Shown here: positions 11,440-23,234 of the stretch, piece after piece
Layout of the letters: each line of letters starts with the position of its first letter
How positions within the stretch are numbered: the first letter of the stretch is position 1
NCBI GenBank assembly: GCA_039707465.1
Contig: CM077646.1
Location: 78,206,715-78,270,714, forward strand
Direction of reading: 5' to 3'
Source of the DNA: Rhabdophis nuchalis
Taxonomy: Eukaryota; Chordata; Lepidosauria; Squamata; Natricidae
DNA: 64,000 nt
Translations under genes and position numbers: made by a program
Notes under the pieces: generated by a model
Database searches by the model: none
The model's input: the letters and a program-made list of their open reading frames with translations, nothing else
Told to the model about the DNA's origin: nothing

Positions 11440-11805
11440 TACTGGGTATGTCTAGTTTAATGAAAAGAAGGACTAGGGGAGACATGAGAGCAGCGTTCCG
11501 ATATCTCAGAGGCTGCCACAAAGAAGAGGGAGTCAAGCTATTCTCCAAAGCACCTGAGGGCAGAACAAGAAGCAATGGGTGGAAACTAATCAAGGAGAGA
11601 AGCAACTCAGAACTGAGGAGAAATTTCCTGACAGTTAGAACAATTAACCAGTGGAACAGCTTGCCTCCAGAAGTTGTGAATGCCCCAACCCTGGAAGTCT
11701 TCAAGAAGATGTTGGATAGCCATTTGTCTGAAATGATATAAGGTTTCCTGCCTAGGCAGGGGGTTGGACTAGAAGACCTCCAAGGTCCCTTCCAACTCTG
11801 CTGAG
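11440..11805 (+). pseudogene. CR1 LINE 3' fragment
   Basis: Frame 11448-11741 reads MSSLMKRRTRGDMRAAFRYL to FKKMLDSHLSEMI, the same CR1 pol C-terminus as 6120-6412, followed by the CR1 3' UTR end at 11759-11800. No microsatellite tail is left; it abuts the presumed start of the L1-like element. Confidence 0.88.
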
Positions 11806-11916
11806 ACCATTTCCGGCTTCCGGACGTGACGGACATGTTCTGGACACGTCCGCCGCTTGTTTTCTCCAGTGGGCACCTTCGGGGGCAGGGGGGCTCTTGT
11901 AGGAATAATTTAGAAT

Positions 11917-11985
11917 AATAGAATAATTTTATTTATATACCACATCCTCTCCCCAAAGGGACTCGGAGCGGTGCGGTAGGGAGCC
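11917..11985 (-). repeat. L2-type 3' tail fragment, minus strand
   Basis: TTTTATTTATATACCACATC followed by CTCTCCCCAAAGGGACTCGG is the reverse of the L2 3' end seen at 36290-36335. No coding sequence attached. Confidence 0.7.
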
Positions 11986-12240
11986 CCCATTGTACGGGCA
12001 GCCAGCGGCAAAACCCCCACCTCAACGGCGGTCGGGGGGCCGTTCCCGCTTCGCCCCAGGAGCTGGAGGACAGAATGCGGGGGGAAGAGTCCTCTCGCCA
12101 AAGGAGTGCTGGAACAGCAGCAATTTGAACAGTGGGCTGAAAAGCCAGAGCTGGAGGAACGTACCAAGGCTCCACAACGACTGAGTGGCTTGTGAATTTA
12201 TTTCACTTAGATGCTTTCAACTTTTAAAAGGAAGAATAGA

Positions 12241-12265
12241 GGGGGGAATTTGCAAAAATCCCCCC
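12241..12265. other. short G6/C6 stem-loop in L1-like leader
   Basis: GGGGGGAATTTG pairs with CAAAAATCCCCCC with almost no loop, about 470 bp before the ORF1 start. Could fold in the RNA; function unknown. Confidence 0.5.
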
Positions 12266-12736
12266 TAGGAAATAAGCGGCGCTCTAAAATGTTCCCCGGG
12301 CTCGGGGAGGGAGAGAAAGTAACATTCGACTTTTAACTATTTGAAAATGAAAGTATTACCATATATGGAATTGCAGTGGAAACATTGTATCTGAATCTTG
12401 TAACAGCAGAAATGGATTCTTACTAATTCTTCACAACCGTCAAAGAGGCGGAAAAATGGCGCTTTGTTCTCAGCAAGAAACTTTCTCTTTTGAAATGTGA
12501 ACATTCCTTCAACTCAATAGGACTCTAAAATTTATATGCAAGCCAACTCAAGTGACTCTCGGGATTTCTCCTATTGTGTGCCTTCTTTTTTATTGGATTG
12601 CATTGTAGAAATTTTCTCTCTGGACTTTATACAAGTTATACTTTAAATTTGGACACAGACTTTCCCTTTTCTCTGACCTCACAGACTACCCACCCACCAG
12701 ACACAATCCTATATACAAAAACTTAAAACTTTTACT

Positions 12737-13663
12737 ATGGCAGCAAGAAAGCCTCCATCTGGCAAATCTTGGTCTGCGCCAGCTTCTACAAAAGCTAGTC
12801 TGACTCCACAACAATCAAAAATCACTACAATGCTACAAAAAGAAGTGGTGGGAGAGGACACTCAACAATCATCAATTGAGGAAACTCTTCAAAATATAAT
12901 GAAAGAAATAAAAGAAATACGCAGAAACATGATAAGTTCAAGATTGGAGCTTCTGGAAACACAGAGAGTATTAGTGGAAAATAAACAAAAAATTGATGGG
13001 TTGGAGGGTGGGGCAGCCGAGGTGAGGGAGGAGGTGAGGGAAGCACAAAAAGAAATTGTGGATCTTACTGGTTATATGTCTAGAATGGATTTTGAAAGAA
13101 TGTCTTACTTTTTAAGGTTTCAAAATGTTCCCGAGTCAGATTCAGAAAATTTAAAAGATTTAATGTCTACAATTTTAGCAGACTACACTAAAAAGAACAA
13201 AGAATATATCTGGGGGGACATTGACCTGATTTATAGAATTAATTCAGCATATGCCAGAATAAATGATGTACCCAGAGAGATACATATTAAATGTGTAAGA
13301 AGGTCAACAAGGGATGAGATTCTGAGAGCACAGAGAGATGGCCCATTGATATACCAGCAGAAAGAAATTGCTATTTTGAAGCAGATCCCGAAAAAGATTC
13401 GAGAGATAAGAAGGAAATATTCCTTCCTATCCAAAAAGTTGTATAAAAAAGGGGTGTGGTTCAAATGGTCAATGCCTGAAGGAATGTTGGTATTCTGGGA
13501 GGGGGGAAGAGTAAGAATCAAAACAGTCGAAGAGGTGGAAGCCTTTCTTAAAAAACACTCCTCAATCCTGGAGGACGAAAATGGGGGAACGGGAGGGGCC
13601 ATGGCTCCGCCCACTGGCGGGAAGGAAGAAGAAGACACAATAGCAAAAAGACTCAGATCATAA
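12737..13663 (+). CDS. L1 ORF1 protein (RNA-binding nucleic acid chaperone), 308 aa, intact
   Basis: ORF1p binds LINE RNA as a trimer in retrotransposition ribonucleoprotein. Visible layout: a Ser/Lys-rich N-terminus (1-45), a heptad-like coiled coil (about 50-120), an RRM-type domain starting at YFLRFQNVPE (about 125-215), and a C-terminal domain with SFLSKKLYKKGVWFKWSMPE to TVEEVEAFLKKH (about 225-282), then a short acidic/basic tail ending AKRLRS. Length is near the usual 300-340 residues. ATG at 12737 has A at -3 (CTATGG context). No stop or frameshift, which suggests a recent insertion or continued selection. ORF2 is absent downstream. Confidence 0.9.
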   Translation: MAARKPPSGKSWSAPASTKASLTPQQSKITTMLQKEVVGEDTQQSSIEETLQNIMKEIKEIRRNMISSRLELLETQRVLVENKQKIDGLEGGAAEVREEVREAQKEIVDLTGYMSRMDFERMSYFLRFQNVPESDSENLKDLMSTILADYTKKNKEYIWGDIDLIYRINSAYARINDVPREIHIKCVRRSTRDEILRAQRDGPLIYQQKEIAILKQIPKKIREIRRKYSFLSKKLYKKGVWFKWSMPEGMLVFWEGGRVRIKTVEEVEAFLKKHSSILEDENGGTGGAMAPPTGGKEEEDTIAKRLRS

Positions 13664-13949
13664 AAATGATTTTTTCTTTTATACATTGTAATTCCTAACG
13701 GATGCTAATAGAAACAAATGATTGATTGCATGGAATTTATGATATGATATGTATGTACCTCTTTCCATTTTATATTGAAAGAATTTTGTATGAAGTCTCG
13801 GAGGCAGCCATCACCTCCGACATGGAAGCCCTAAAATATTTCTATTCATATCCTATATACCCTTTTTCCCTTTAAAAATTTGTAAAACCAATAAAATTAT
13901 TGTTACAAAAAAAATAAGAAGAAGAAGAAAAAAGTGGACTTTCCCAGAA

Positions 13950-16900
13950 AATATAGGGTAGTATCAGGTCTGCACCTTGAAACTTCCTATTACCAATAGA
14001 TAGCATAAAAGCCATGAGATTCAGAGCTCAATTAACAGATTTTTGCATTTCCAAACTATGAATATTTTGATGCAACATAAGTAAAAGTTTAAACATGATT
14101 GTGCTTAGTGCCTGGCAACTTGCAATTAACTCTCAAAAGTTAAACCATCAGCTAGCCAATCTAGGATGCTCCTTCAACAAGGATGACAGTTCTCTGTAAT
14201 GCAGAGCATGTGGTCACCTTGTATTGAGAATGCATGTCAAATATCAATCCTTGTAACCAAATTTAATAAGTAAGATTGCATCACATTCTGAAATACTCCA
14301 GACCCATCGGTTGAGATTAAGTGAAAGGCTATTATGAAATACTATTTAGCAAACTGGAGACTTAACGTTACTCCAGAAGGTTTATATCTTCATGACAGTC
14401 CAATATGAAAATAAGTTAAACAACTATACAACTCTTTGCTAGGTAGTCTCCCTAAGTGAATCTGCCTAATTTGAAAGGCCTGTTAGAACGCAAGTACATT
14501 CGAACATAGATGAAAAACTCTGAATACTGGAATACTCTGAATTCACCATACAGGATTTTAAAAATAATTACACTTTAAAATGTAATTATCCTTACAAGAT
14601 GTCTTTAATTCAGCATGTTTTGTTACACTAGGAATTTTGAAATCTTAGACTGGAACTGATAAGTATTTTCTGTAGGCTTTTATGAGCATCATGCAACCCC
14701 AAAAGTAGGGCTTATGCTATAGATTAAGGGACTAACAGCCAAAGAATACATTATGCTAATTGCATTTTTTCCTGTATGTTGTTTAATAGTGCCATTTTTA
14801 TCCCGAAGACAAAGCAGCAGCTATGGCCTCAATCCAGCATTATGCTTTTAATATGGAGCTAAGCCAGACCGTGGTTTGTGGTCAAACAGTGCTATTAACC
14901 GGAAGGTGCCACTTGTTATAAACAGTCTAGGAATGAAGAAAAGTAAACAGGCTACAGTTCATTTGGGTATATGTGTCATTAATTTAAATGAATGTTTCTT
15001 TTAAGCAAGTACATAGAGTTGTCATGAAATCTGAAGTGAACCCATTAAAATTTCAGAAACTGCTGCTCTCAACAATCAAACATCATGTATGAGATGATAT
15101 TTGCTAATTTTGTATAGATAAAAATGTATATTTACCCATATGCACAGTAACTTATAGAAAGTCACATAAATCCTATTTTACAGCAGTGGAATTGCTATCA
15201 ATTACATTACTTGTATCAAAACACTGGGAAAATCCAAGGAAGTTTCTTTTTCTTAAAAAAAATTATCCTTGCATGCTAACGATATCTGTCACTTAATAGG
15301 TAGCACAGAAACACATCATGAAAATGCCAACATGCACTCTTAATTTAAGTGTAAAAGTAAAAAAGCATAAGTTCAAATTGCACATCCAATTGCTCATTTG
15401 CTTTAATGATTCTGAAAGAGATCCTTTGAAAATAAAATGGCTTTCCACCAGTGAATCGCCCATTGATGGACAACAAATTCTTTACCTGTGCTATGATACC
15501 GCTTGCTGTCCTCAAATAAAAGATGTCATACTGATGAAGCCAATTCCTGCCATTTGTCCATCTCCAGCTGGCAGGCTGCTTCTGTCTTTCCAGCAAAGTA
15601 GCCCCCCTTGCACAGTCCCCAGATGAAATGGCATCCCCCTTCAGAAGAATCCAGGAGATTGGATTACCTGTCTGTACCAGATCATTGTTTTGAGGAGGTA
15701 ATCCATCAATTATTAATCTCCTAATGTTCTTCAGCAAGTAAGGAAGGATGCCTCTGACCTATTTCAACCTTTTCTACAGCTATTATAAGAACAGTCTTGT
15801 CGTAGCAAAACAATTGGCTAACCCCAGCCCAGCTCTCATTGGACAATCGCCTTCGTGTGCAGCCATTTTCTTTTGGCAATGGCCATTTCACACCCACGAT
15901 GTTAACTTAAATTCACAACTGGGAGGGAGACATGATAGAAAATTAAACGGTTCCTTTATGCAATTTGACTAGTACTTTATTACATTACATGCCTTCAATT
16001 ATTAATGATTTTTGTAATGCTTTCTACTTCACATTGTTTCTTAATGGATTTCCTCAGTTTCACAGAACAGAACAAACAACATATTGATTCATACTGACTT
16101 TCCCACACTTTATATTTCCCAAGAGGCCTGGAGGTATGTGAAAGATGAAATAGAAAGAAAAAGGGGCAATTAAACTGCATGGTTAAATCAGAAAGCTATC
16201 AGAAAGTCATGGTTATCTCCCTTTATGATTAGAAATATATTTATTGTGAATACTGCAAATAAATACTAATCCAACAACTACATTATAGCTCAACTCAAGG
16301 CACTTTCATATAATCAACACTTTCAACAACAAATCCCTTTTAAAACATTTTGAAATGGAGTTGTGATTGTTTTGGCTTCTGCAGATCCTGAAGATACACA
16401 GCAAGTACATAAAATTAATCTGTGTTCATTGTTTAGTTGATTAACAAAAAAGCACAAAAAACAAAATCCAGTCAATGTCCCATCTCCTGATTTACCACTA
16501 ATCATGGAATAACAAAAAACCTCCACAAATTACATATCTCACTTGCATACTTCGTCCAAAATAAAAATAAAACTACTACCATTCACTATGGGATTCATGT
16601 TTTTCTATGACGATCACTGTGCAAGGAAGCTAGCTGCTGGAAAATTGATTTAAAAAGTAGGGGGGGGGTTTGATTTATTTCAAAGATCAGATTATGCAAA
16701 GAAATGAAATTTAAAAACAAAATGGGTAAATGAAAGAACTTCATGCATCAATAAACACTAAACTAGATTTAGTAGCTTTTAAATCAATGCAATATGAATA
16801 GATTAAAACCTTGAGATTCGACTAGAGATTTTAGGTTGTTTGTGTGAAAGTATGAGGTTGCTAAAATCCTCCTCTTAAGTATGAGGGAAAACATATAGTT

Positions 16901-17310
16901 AGAGCAACTATAGGGAGAGCAACACAAAAGTTCAGGGTCTGAAGCTCAGTTTCTTGACCTTCATGTGGGAGTACGTTTGCTCTGAGATGAAAATGCTTTT
17001 GCTTCAGTGTCTCCAAGGATGCTGCCTTAAAACAAACAAGGAAGAAACCTTTGAAGTGGCTTTAAATATGTAATATTAGATACTTTACCAGGGAGCAGGT
17101 TGCTATTAATTCCCAACCTGCAAAGGCTACAGGTTCATTGATTCTTCTGGAAGGCTCTACTTTATCTAGGGCATGTTTTAAAATTTTCTGTTTTTACCCT
17201 ATTAAACCCCAGTACTCTCAAAAATTGGCTTGAAAAAACACTCTAGTAAGCATCCTTTTGGAACTGCATCTTCCAGGTCAAATAGAAATAATCAGGAAGA
17301 ATCAAAGCAG
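13950..17310. other. repeat-poor intergenic stretch
   Basis: About 3.4 kb with no recognisable transposon end, long ORF with a domain, or microsatellite. The overlapping ORFs near 15318-15737 on both strands match nothing I know. By contrast with its surroundings it may contain conserved noncoding elements, but this cannot be told from one sequence. Confidence 0.4.
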
Positions 17311-17318
17311 CTAGATTA

Positions 17319-17547
17319 GGAGCCCTGGTGGGACAGTGGTTAAAGTGCAACATTGCATGCTAACTTTATCCACAGCCTGGAGTTCGATCCTGACGGGGCT
17401 CAGGTTACCTTGGTCTTCCATCTTTCCGAGATCACTAAAATGATGATCCAGAGAGCAATATGCAAATAATACTTCAACATTATAAACCACCCAGAGAGTG
17501 CTATGAAAGCACTATGGGATGGTAAGTCTAAATGCTATTGCTATTAC
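17319..17547 (+). repeat. tRNA-derived SINE, plus strand
   Basis: Begins GGAGCCCTGGTGGGACAGTG (box A-like GGACAGTGGTTAAAGTGC), box B-like GGAGTTCGATCCTGA at 17380-17394, then CCATCTTTCCGAG and a 3' end reading ...TAAGTCTAAATGCTATTGCT. Same family as 10113-10326. A Pol III-type SINE, not a tRNA gene. Confidence 0.85.
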
Positions 17548-19465
17548 AAAACCACCCCTAGTAAATTTTAATTGAAGCCAATAATTAAGTTGACAAATAC
17601 AGTCCATACAGCTTCAAGTTGGTTGAACACAGTAGCAAGGGAAAAAAGGGGATTGGAAAATTTGGATTGGATGTTTTTCACTGGATTTAACTTTTTGTAA
17701 ATGTTCACCTGGAAAACATTGAGCATCTGGGAAAATGTTTTTCCTCTGAAACTTAGTAGCCTCCTCATGAATAGAATAAACCCAAAAGTAGCCACTCCTG
17801 TTGGCTATTAAGTGGTTGAATTTATCTGTTCCCTTTACATTCCAAAGGAATAGGCAACAGGTTCAAGGTGTGTCAAAGAACTGTCTGGCTTTATTAAGTT
17901 TCCACTTATGTACAGGAAGGGCAATCAAAAACATCCAAAGGCTTCCTACCATTCCTCACTTACATTTAAAAGTACCTATACACTGCAAAGGTAAAAGAAA
18001 GCACGTTGGCAATTTTAGAACCAGGTGCTTTTTCCAATAGCTCTTTCCATGATGTGTACTATTTAAGATGACGGTGTTGAGGGAGTAAGAAACAGGAAAT
18101 CAATAGTATATTAAAAAAAAAACCAGGATGTTGAACTGTCATGGTTATGTCTGTAGAGAATAATGGCTGATTTGAATCCAGAAACTAGCAAAACCATAAA
18201 ATTCAAAAGAAAATATTAGTTTTTCCAAACTTTACAATGTATCAGAGTCAGAAATAAATGGGCTTAATGTCCCCAAACAACTCTTACTGTGAGACCAATC
18301 AGGGCTCTGGTTCATCTTGAAGCGATGCAAAATACTGCAAGTGGAAATGTTCTCAGCGTTTGAATCTAGACATTACTCTCACTTCTTAAAATAGCATAAA
18401 GCTGGCAAAACAGAGTGTAAGTTAAAACACTCCTATTTCCAATCAGTGCAAAATGGATTTTAAGTAAAATGTAAAAACCCACTTGTATGGCTACACTGCC
18501 ACCATAGAAGAAAGGATGCTAGACTTTTAAATTATGTTGTATAATCTCCGTTGGTATAGATGGTATAAAAATATTTCAGATAAGAAGCAAATACAGCTGC
18601 AATCAATAGCAATGCACCAGCAAAAGATTATCCGTGCCAAGGAATCCATAAAACAAATCATCCTGGCATAAAGTCTTGATATACATTAGTAGTGTAAGGA
18701 ACATTACTGGTGAGAATTGTGCTGAAAGATGACTTGTTGTTAGCAGGAAGTGCTTTATACAAAGAGAACATACCAACCGTCGGTATGACATATTCACAAA
18801 GAGGACATACCAATCTTCTCTTCAGACATACCATCTTCTCTTCAGTATGAACTTTATTTCAGGACTGCACCCAGCAAAAGTCTAAATTCCATTATTTTTA
18901 TTGTGATCCAAGAAATCACACTGAGAAGTTGGAAATAAGAAATCACCAGTAAACGAAGAACAGGGTGCGGAGCCACTATAGATAGGTCTACAGAGAGTAA
19001 TAGCTCTTTAAATGATATAGGTTGGGTTGGGTTGGGTTGAGTTAGTTAGGTTAGGTTAGGTTAGGTTTGCTGATTATTCCAGTGATTCATGTTTCACATA
19101 ATCATAAAAATACTGAAAACTGGTTAGTGCATAATCATATTTTTGTATCTCAAAAAATTCTGCTTATGACTGTTGCATAGGGTACAGACAAAATAAAATT
19201 TGTGAAAGAAGGGAAGCAGAGGAGTGGTAGTTCTGGATTCAGACATGCAAATAAATTTGTTTTGGGTGGCAACCCTTACTAAAATAAGCTTGTGTCACTT
19301 TTGCTTTGAGCAAGTAAAATGTTGACAACCGGAAGGGAAACAAACTAAAGACAAGAGTTTCATTGCTGACTTATAACATAAGCCAAAAGAGATAAATCTC
19401 CAAGTGTGAATAGAAAACAAGATGGTATTCGTCACATTTCCTCATTTGTTTGTTTCCACTTAAAG
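17548..19465. other. intergenic, nothing recognised except a short repeat
   Basis: AT-rich sequence; the only distinct item is the GGTTG/GGTTA tract at 19020-19067. Confidence 0.4.
19020..19067 (+). repeat. (GGTTG)n/(GGTTA)n pentamer tract
   Basis: Four GGTTG units followed by GGTTA (TTAGG) units. It is not the vertebrate telomere hexamer TTAGGG. Confidence 0.85.
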
Positions 19466-19600
19466 ATGGGATGGACCGGATCGGGTGAACCGATAGTGGC
19501 AGTGGCAGGAAGCTCTGCCCACCCACCCAGGTGTGCATGCGTGCAAGCGTGTGTGTGAACATGAGTAAACCAGTAGTGGCGGGATTTACAACCCACCTCT
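19466..19600 (-). repeat. possible hAT MITE remnant
   Basis: Contains GGACCGGATCGGGTGAACCG, CTCTGCCCACCCACCCAGG and ends GCGGGATTTACAACCCACCT, recalling the CAGTGGTGGGATTCA group at 2706-3015. Ends and target duplication are not clear. Confidence 0.4.
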
Positions 19601-19849
19601 GGTGTAAGCAGTTGGCAATATTTTGGGAGCTGAAGGTTACATTCAACATTTCAGAGTGGGTGCCAAAATGATGCAAGGTATTTAAACTATGCCATACATG
19701 ATGGGACCAGTATTCTCTTTTTTGTTTGACTATCCCCTTCTGGGCTTTTGGCAGGAGACATTTGGGGTTTTAAATCCCATTTAATGACTACATTATATTT
19801 TTGATTATTTTCCACTTCCTGTTTTCAGTCTGTTCCATTTCTGAACAGT

Positions 19850-20200
19850 TCTTTCCATTAGGACTTCCTGATTTCTCACTTAAATTTAATTCCTTGTAAT
19901 TCTGCCCTGTCTCTTGCATTAGAAATCTTCAGATACTTGAAAACATCTATCATGTCTTCGTGAAATCTTTTCTTCTCCCGCTAAATACCGGTATCTAGTC
20001 TCCAACTGATTTTTTAAATAATTTTTTTCCCTTCCTGACCTTGATTCCTTTCTTCTGGATATTCTCTAGTTTATCAGCATCCTTCCTAAAATGCATTAGC
20101 CAGAGGTGGAAACATCATTCTAGATATGATATGTCCAAAATAGAACAGAGAGGAATTATAGCTTTCCTTGCTATGTTCACATACTGTGATAGCCTGCAAA
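19850..20200 (-). repeat. old CR1-like LINE remnant, minus strand
   Basis: Segments such as CATTCTAGATATGATATGTC and GAATTATAGCTTTCCTTGCT resemble the complement of CR1 3' coding sequence. Highly diverged, without an open frame. Confidence 0.4.
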
Positions 20201-20955
20201 TTGAAGTTTTGAAAGGGAGATTCTGGAGAATCACATAAAACGAATGACTTTGTCACTTTAAATCAAGAATGATTGAAGCAACAGGTCACTATCTTCTCTA
20301 TTGTCAATCCTGTCAAGATTTGCAACACAAATTTATCGCACCACCATTAAATCAGCATCAAGCTGTACAGACTCTTTTTATTTCAATTATCTTTTAGCTG
20401 ACCAGAGTGATGCACTCTAAGAATGTTGCCAAGTTTTGATTAGATTCAACATGACTTCACTAAGAACAGTTTGTCTTGGTTAAGCCTGTTCCAAGTTTAG
20501 TAATAACAATAACTGTGAACTTTTCTGTTTACTCGTTTCTAGTTATGAGGGTCTTTTGACTAAACCCTTTCTTGATGTTCAAGAAAGTTTCACCTATGCT
20601 GCCTGTGTTTAGTTTATTTTTTATTCCATTTTATTATCATATTTTATTTTATTTGTTTTATGTTATGTAAGACTTGGCAGTGACCAAAATAAAGTATTTT
20701 TTGTTCTTGACTCTTTCCTCTGTTGACACAGCCCAGGCCTAGAATAGGAATCTTGGTGCCACATAGAATGTTGAAGATTCCATTTGGGTGCTGCATTCAA
20801 ATTTCCCCCCATCTCTGGTGATCTTTTAAAAAATATTACTTTCTTGCAGCCATTATATTTTTGTGAATGTGGAAGTGTCTGCACCTCTGATTCTACTTCT
20901 TTTTCACTTCAGAACTTTTGCTGCTGGCTCAGTAGCTGTAATTTCTTCAACTCTC
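20200..20955. other. intergenic, nothing recognised
   Basis: AT-rich DNA with no coding potential or identifiable repeat boundary. Confidence 0.4.
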
Positions 20956-20960
20956 TAGCC

Positions 20961-21755
20961 CATGGGTCCTCAAACTATGGCCCATGGTCTGCATACGGCC
21001 CACCAAAGCCATTAATCCAGCCCATGCAGAACCATGAGGCTGTCCCACCCACATCGTCCTCCCCATTGGCTGAGTGCAGGACTTACCTTCACAAGCCCCG
21101 TGGGCTGGAACAGAAAGGCAAAGCCAACAATTTGGGTCTGCAGTGATGTTCTAGAGGCGGGGGAGGTGAAAAACGGGGCCCACGGACGCCCTAGGACAGG
21201 GGTCTGCAAAGTTGGCTCTTTTAAGGCTGGTGGACTTCAACTCCCAGAATTCCCCAGCCAGCTATGCTGGCTGGGGAATTCTGGGAGTTGAAGTCCACCA
21301 GCCTTAAAAGAGCCAACTTTGCAGACCCCTGCCCTAGGAGGCAAAAAAATGGGCCATTTTTGCCTGTTTTGGGGGGTGAAAAATGGGATGCATAGACACC
21401 CCAGGAGGCCCAAAATAAGCTGAAATGGCCCTTTTTCACCTCCCCCACCTCTAGAAGATAGAGGGGGAGATTTCTCAGGCTCCTTGGGGCTGAGAAGAAT
21501 TGCTGCAAAACTGAGTTTCCTGGACCACTAGATTCCTAAACAACTGAAAAAAACAATCTAGTAAAAAGGCAACCAAAATAGCAACATGCAAACAAAAGCA
21601 AATAAATTTTGATTTGTGTGCATTGTTCAATGGACTGTTAAATTGCCCATGACCATCCAGTCACATGACCACTTAGCCATGCCCACCCAGCCAGTCTGGC
21701 CCCCAACAGTCTGAGGGATGTGAATTGGCCCTGTTTAAAAGGTTTGAGGACCATT
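20961..21755. mobile_element. hAT-like non-autonomous element hosting a nested MITE
   Basis: Left end CATGGGTCCTCAAACTATGG and right end GGTTTGAGGACCATT form imperfect inverted termini of the GTCCTCAAACT type. The interior has repeated GGTGAAAAA(T/C)GG motifs also present at 33900-34010. No clear TSD. Interrupted at 21197 by a 135-bp hairpin MITE, so it is older than that insertion. Confidence 0.6.
21197..21331. mobile_element. 135-bp palindromic hAT MITE, exact TSD CCCTAGGA
   Basis: The whole element is a near-perfect inverted repeat running from CAGGGGTCTGCAAAG to CTTTGCAGACCCCTG, with its centre at CCAGCTATGCTGG. Flanking CCCTAGGA at 21189-21196 and 21332-21339 is identical. High arm identity and perfect TSD imply a recent insertion. 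It lies inside the 20961-21755 element. Confidence 0.95.
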
Positions 21756-21759
21756 TAAA

Positions 21760-22870
21760 CTCGAGAGAAGCTAGAGAGGTATGCATGTAATATCTAACCA
21801 ATGTTCTTGTTACTGCTGGTGTGGAAAAGTAATGCTGTCAATCTGTACAGTATGCGATGAAGAAAAGTGAAAATAACAGTTACAGTTCCAATGCTGTCTT
21901 TTGATTTCTCCCTTGCCTGTGGATAAAAATGGAAGTGTCAGTGTATTTAATACTACCAAGCAGTTAAGAGATTTCTGCTTTTCTTTGCTGCCATCTAATG
22001 GTCTCCAGACTTTTGCACCCAGATCTGTTATTGCTACCAAGGATACATTTTGCACACAAGTTCTAGGTTTAGTACTCTGGGTAAACTGGAAGAGCAGAAA
22101 AGTCTGTAAATGCAGCCAGACAGCTATATAAAAGTGCAATCCAGCAGTTCTTCAAGCAGCAGAAAAATATGCTAGCATAAATGCCAAGTTTTATTTTGGC
22201 TTATTGACCAAGCTAACTTTATTGAGCACAGATCTTTCTCTCTCTCTCTCTCTTTCTTTCTTTTTCTTCCTTATTTTCAAAAGAGTGCTAGATTCATGTT
22301 CAAAGACATCTAGCAGGCCACAAACAAAATGGAAGTGTTATGAGAAGCATCAAGTGAACTTTTTCGGTTCACCTTGTACCCCTCTTTGTGTCTCAGATTG
22401 GTCAGCTGGAATGACAAATAAAGAGAAGCTTGGGGTGAAGTGGGAGGAAGTAATCAATAACCATTCTTGATTAGTTCATACTTTTTCCACATCTAATGAA
22501 GCCATCAATGCTGTTTCAGTATTGTCAGCATGCAATCCTAGCTGTCTACCAACAGTCTAATATTATCACAGGTGTGACATTGTTTCATAAGACTTTTTAC
22601 TAGATGAATTATTGTTGGCAGTATCTCTTATCTGTATCAAAGAGAGGCATGTCTTTATAGCGACTGTCAAAATCTTTGTCTCCATGATTTTAAAAAAAGA
22701 TGTCAGATAATGTTTACAATCCTTCCCTATTTTTAAAATAAGTTATATATGTTTTGTAGAAAGAAAAAAAAGAGCAATATAGCATAGAGGACAGTGCCCA
22801 GAAAGTAAATGGAAATGGCCATTAGTGGCAGGCATATGCCAGCTCCTAATGATTTGGTCATCAACCAACT
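21760..22870. other. intergenic, nothing firmly recognised
   Basis: Contains a segment (21958-22035) similar to 3295-3370, and a (TC)n/(TTTC) run at 22232-22265. No gene. Confidence 0.4.
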
Positions 22871-22878
22871 AGACACTG

Positions 22879-23232
22879 TCAGCGGGCGACACCCAGGGGA
22901 AGGGCTATCTCTGTGGCGGCCCCGGCCCTCTGAAACGACCTTCCCCCCGATATTAGGACGACCACGGACCTCCGCTCCTTCCGTCTTAAATTAAAAACTC
23001 ATCTTTTCTGTCTGGCCGGCCTAGGATAGTCTCTCTGTCTTTGGGGTTTTACTGGGTAGTTTTAGTATAGTTCAGTTTTAATGGGAAATTTTAGCGCAGG
23101 TTAGGTTTAATTTGTTTTTAAGGAATGTTTGTATGTATTTATTGTTTTTATTCTACCTGTGCACCGCCCCGAGTCCCCATGGGGAGAGGGAGCGGTTTAT
23201 AAGTATTAAAATTATTATTATTAAAAAATTAT
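22879..23232 (+). pseudogene. L2 LINE 3' fragment
   Basis: Starts with the last RT codons in a broken frame (corresponding to RGRAISVAAPAL, NDLPPDIRT), then the L2 3' UTR with CTACCTGTGCACCGCCCCGA, GGGGAGAGGGAGCGGTTTAT and an ATTATT tail. 5'-truncated copy of the same family as 8090-9858. Confidence 0.85.
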
Positions 23233-23234
23233 TA

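Larger units (their letters stand above)
11806..13920 (+). mobile_element. non-autonomous L1-like element with ORF1 only
   Basis: A CpG-rich leader (start uncertain, about 11806 to 12000) precedes an intact ORF1 at 12737-13663. After the stop there are only about 245 bp of 3' UTR, an ATAAAATTATTGTTAC end and an A-rich tail at 13908-13935. No ORF2 endonuclease or RT exists downstream. Either ORF2 was lost by internal deletion before transposition, or it is a half-L1 type lineage. An L2-like tail fragment at 11917-11985 lies within or just before the leader. Confidence 0.75.

Noticed and set aside
15318..15737. Overlapping ORFs on opposite strands, considered as an exon or small gene
   Set aside because: Neither matches a protein family I recognise; no splice-site-flanked conserved block is evident. 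Left as possible noncoding sequence.
19020..19067. Interstitial telomere repeat
   Set aside because: The unit is a pentamer (GGTTG/GGTTA), not the vertebrate TTAGGG hexamer.
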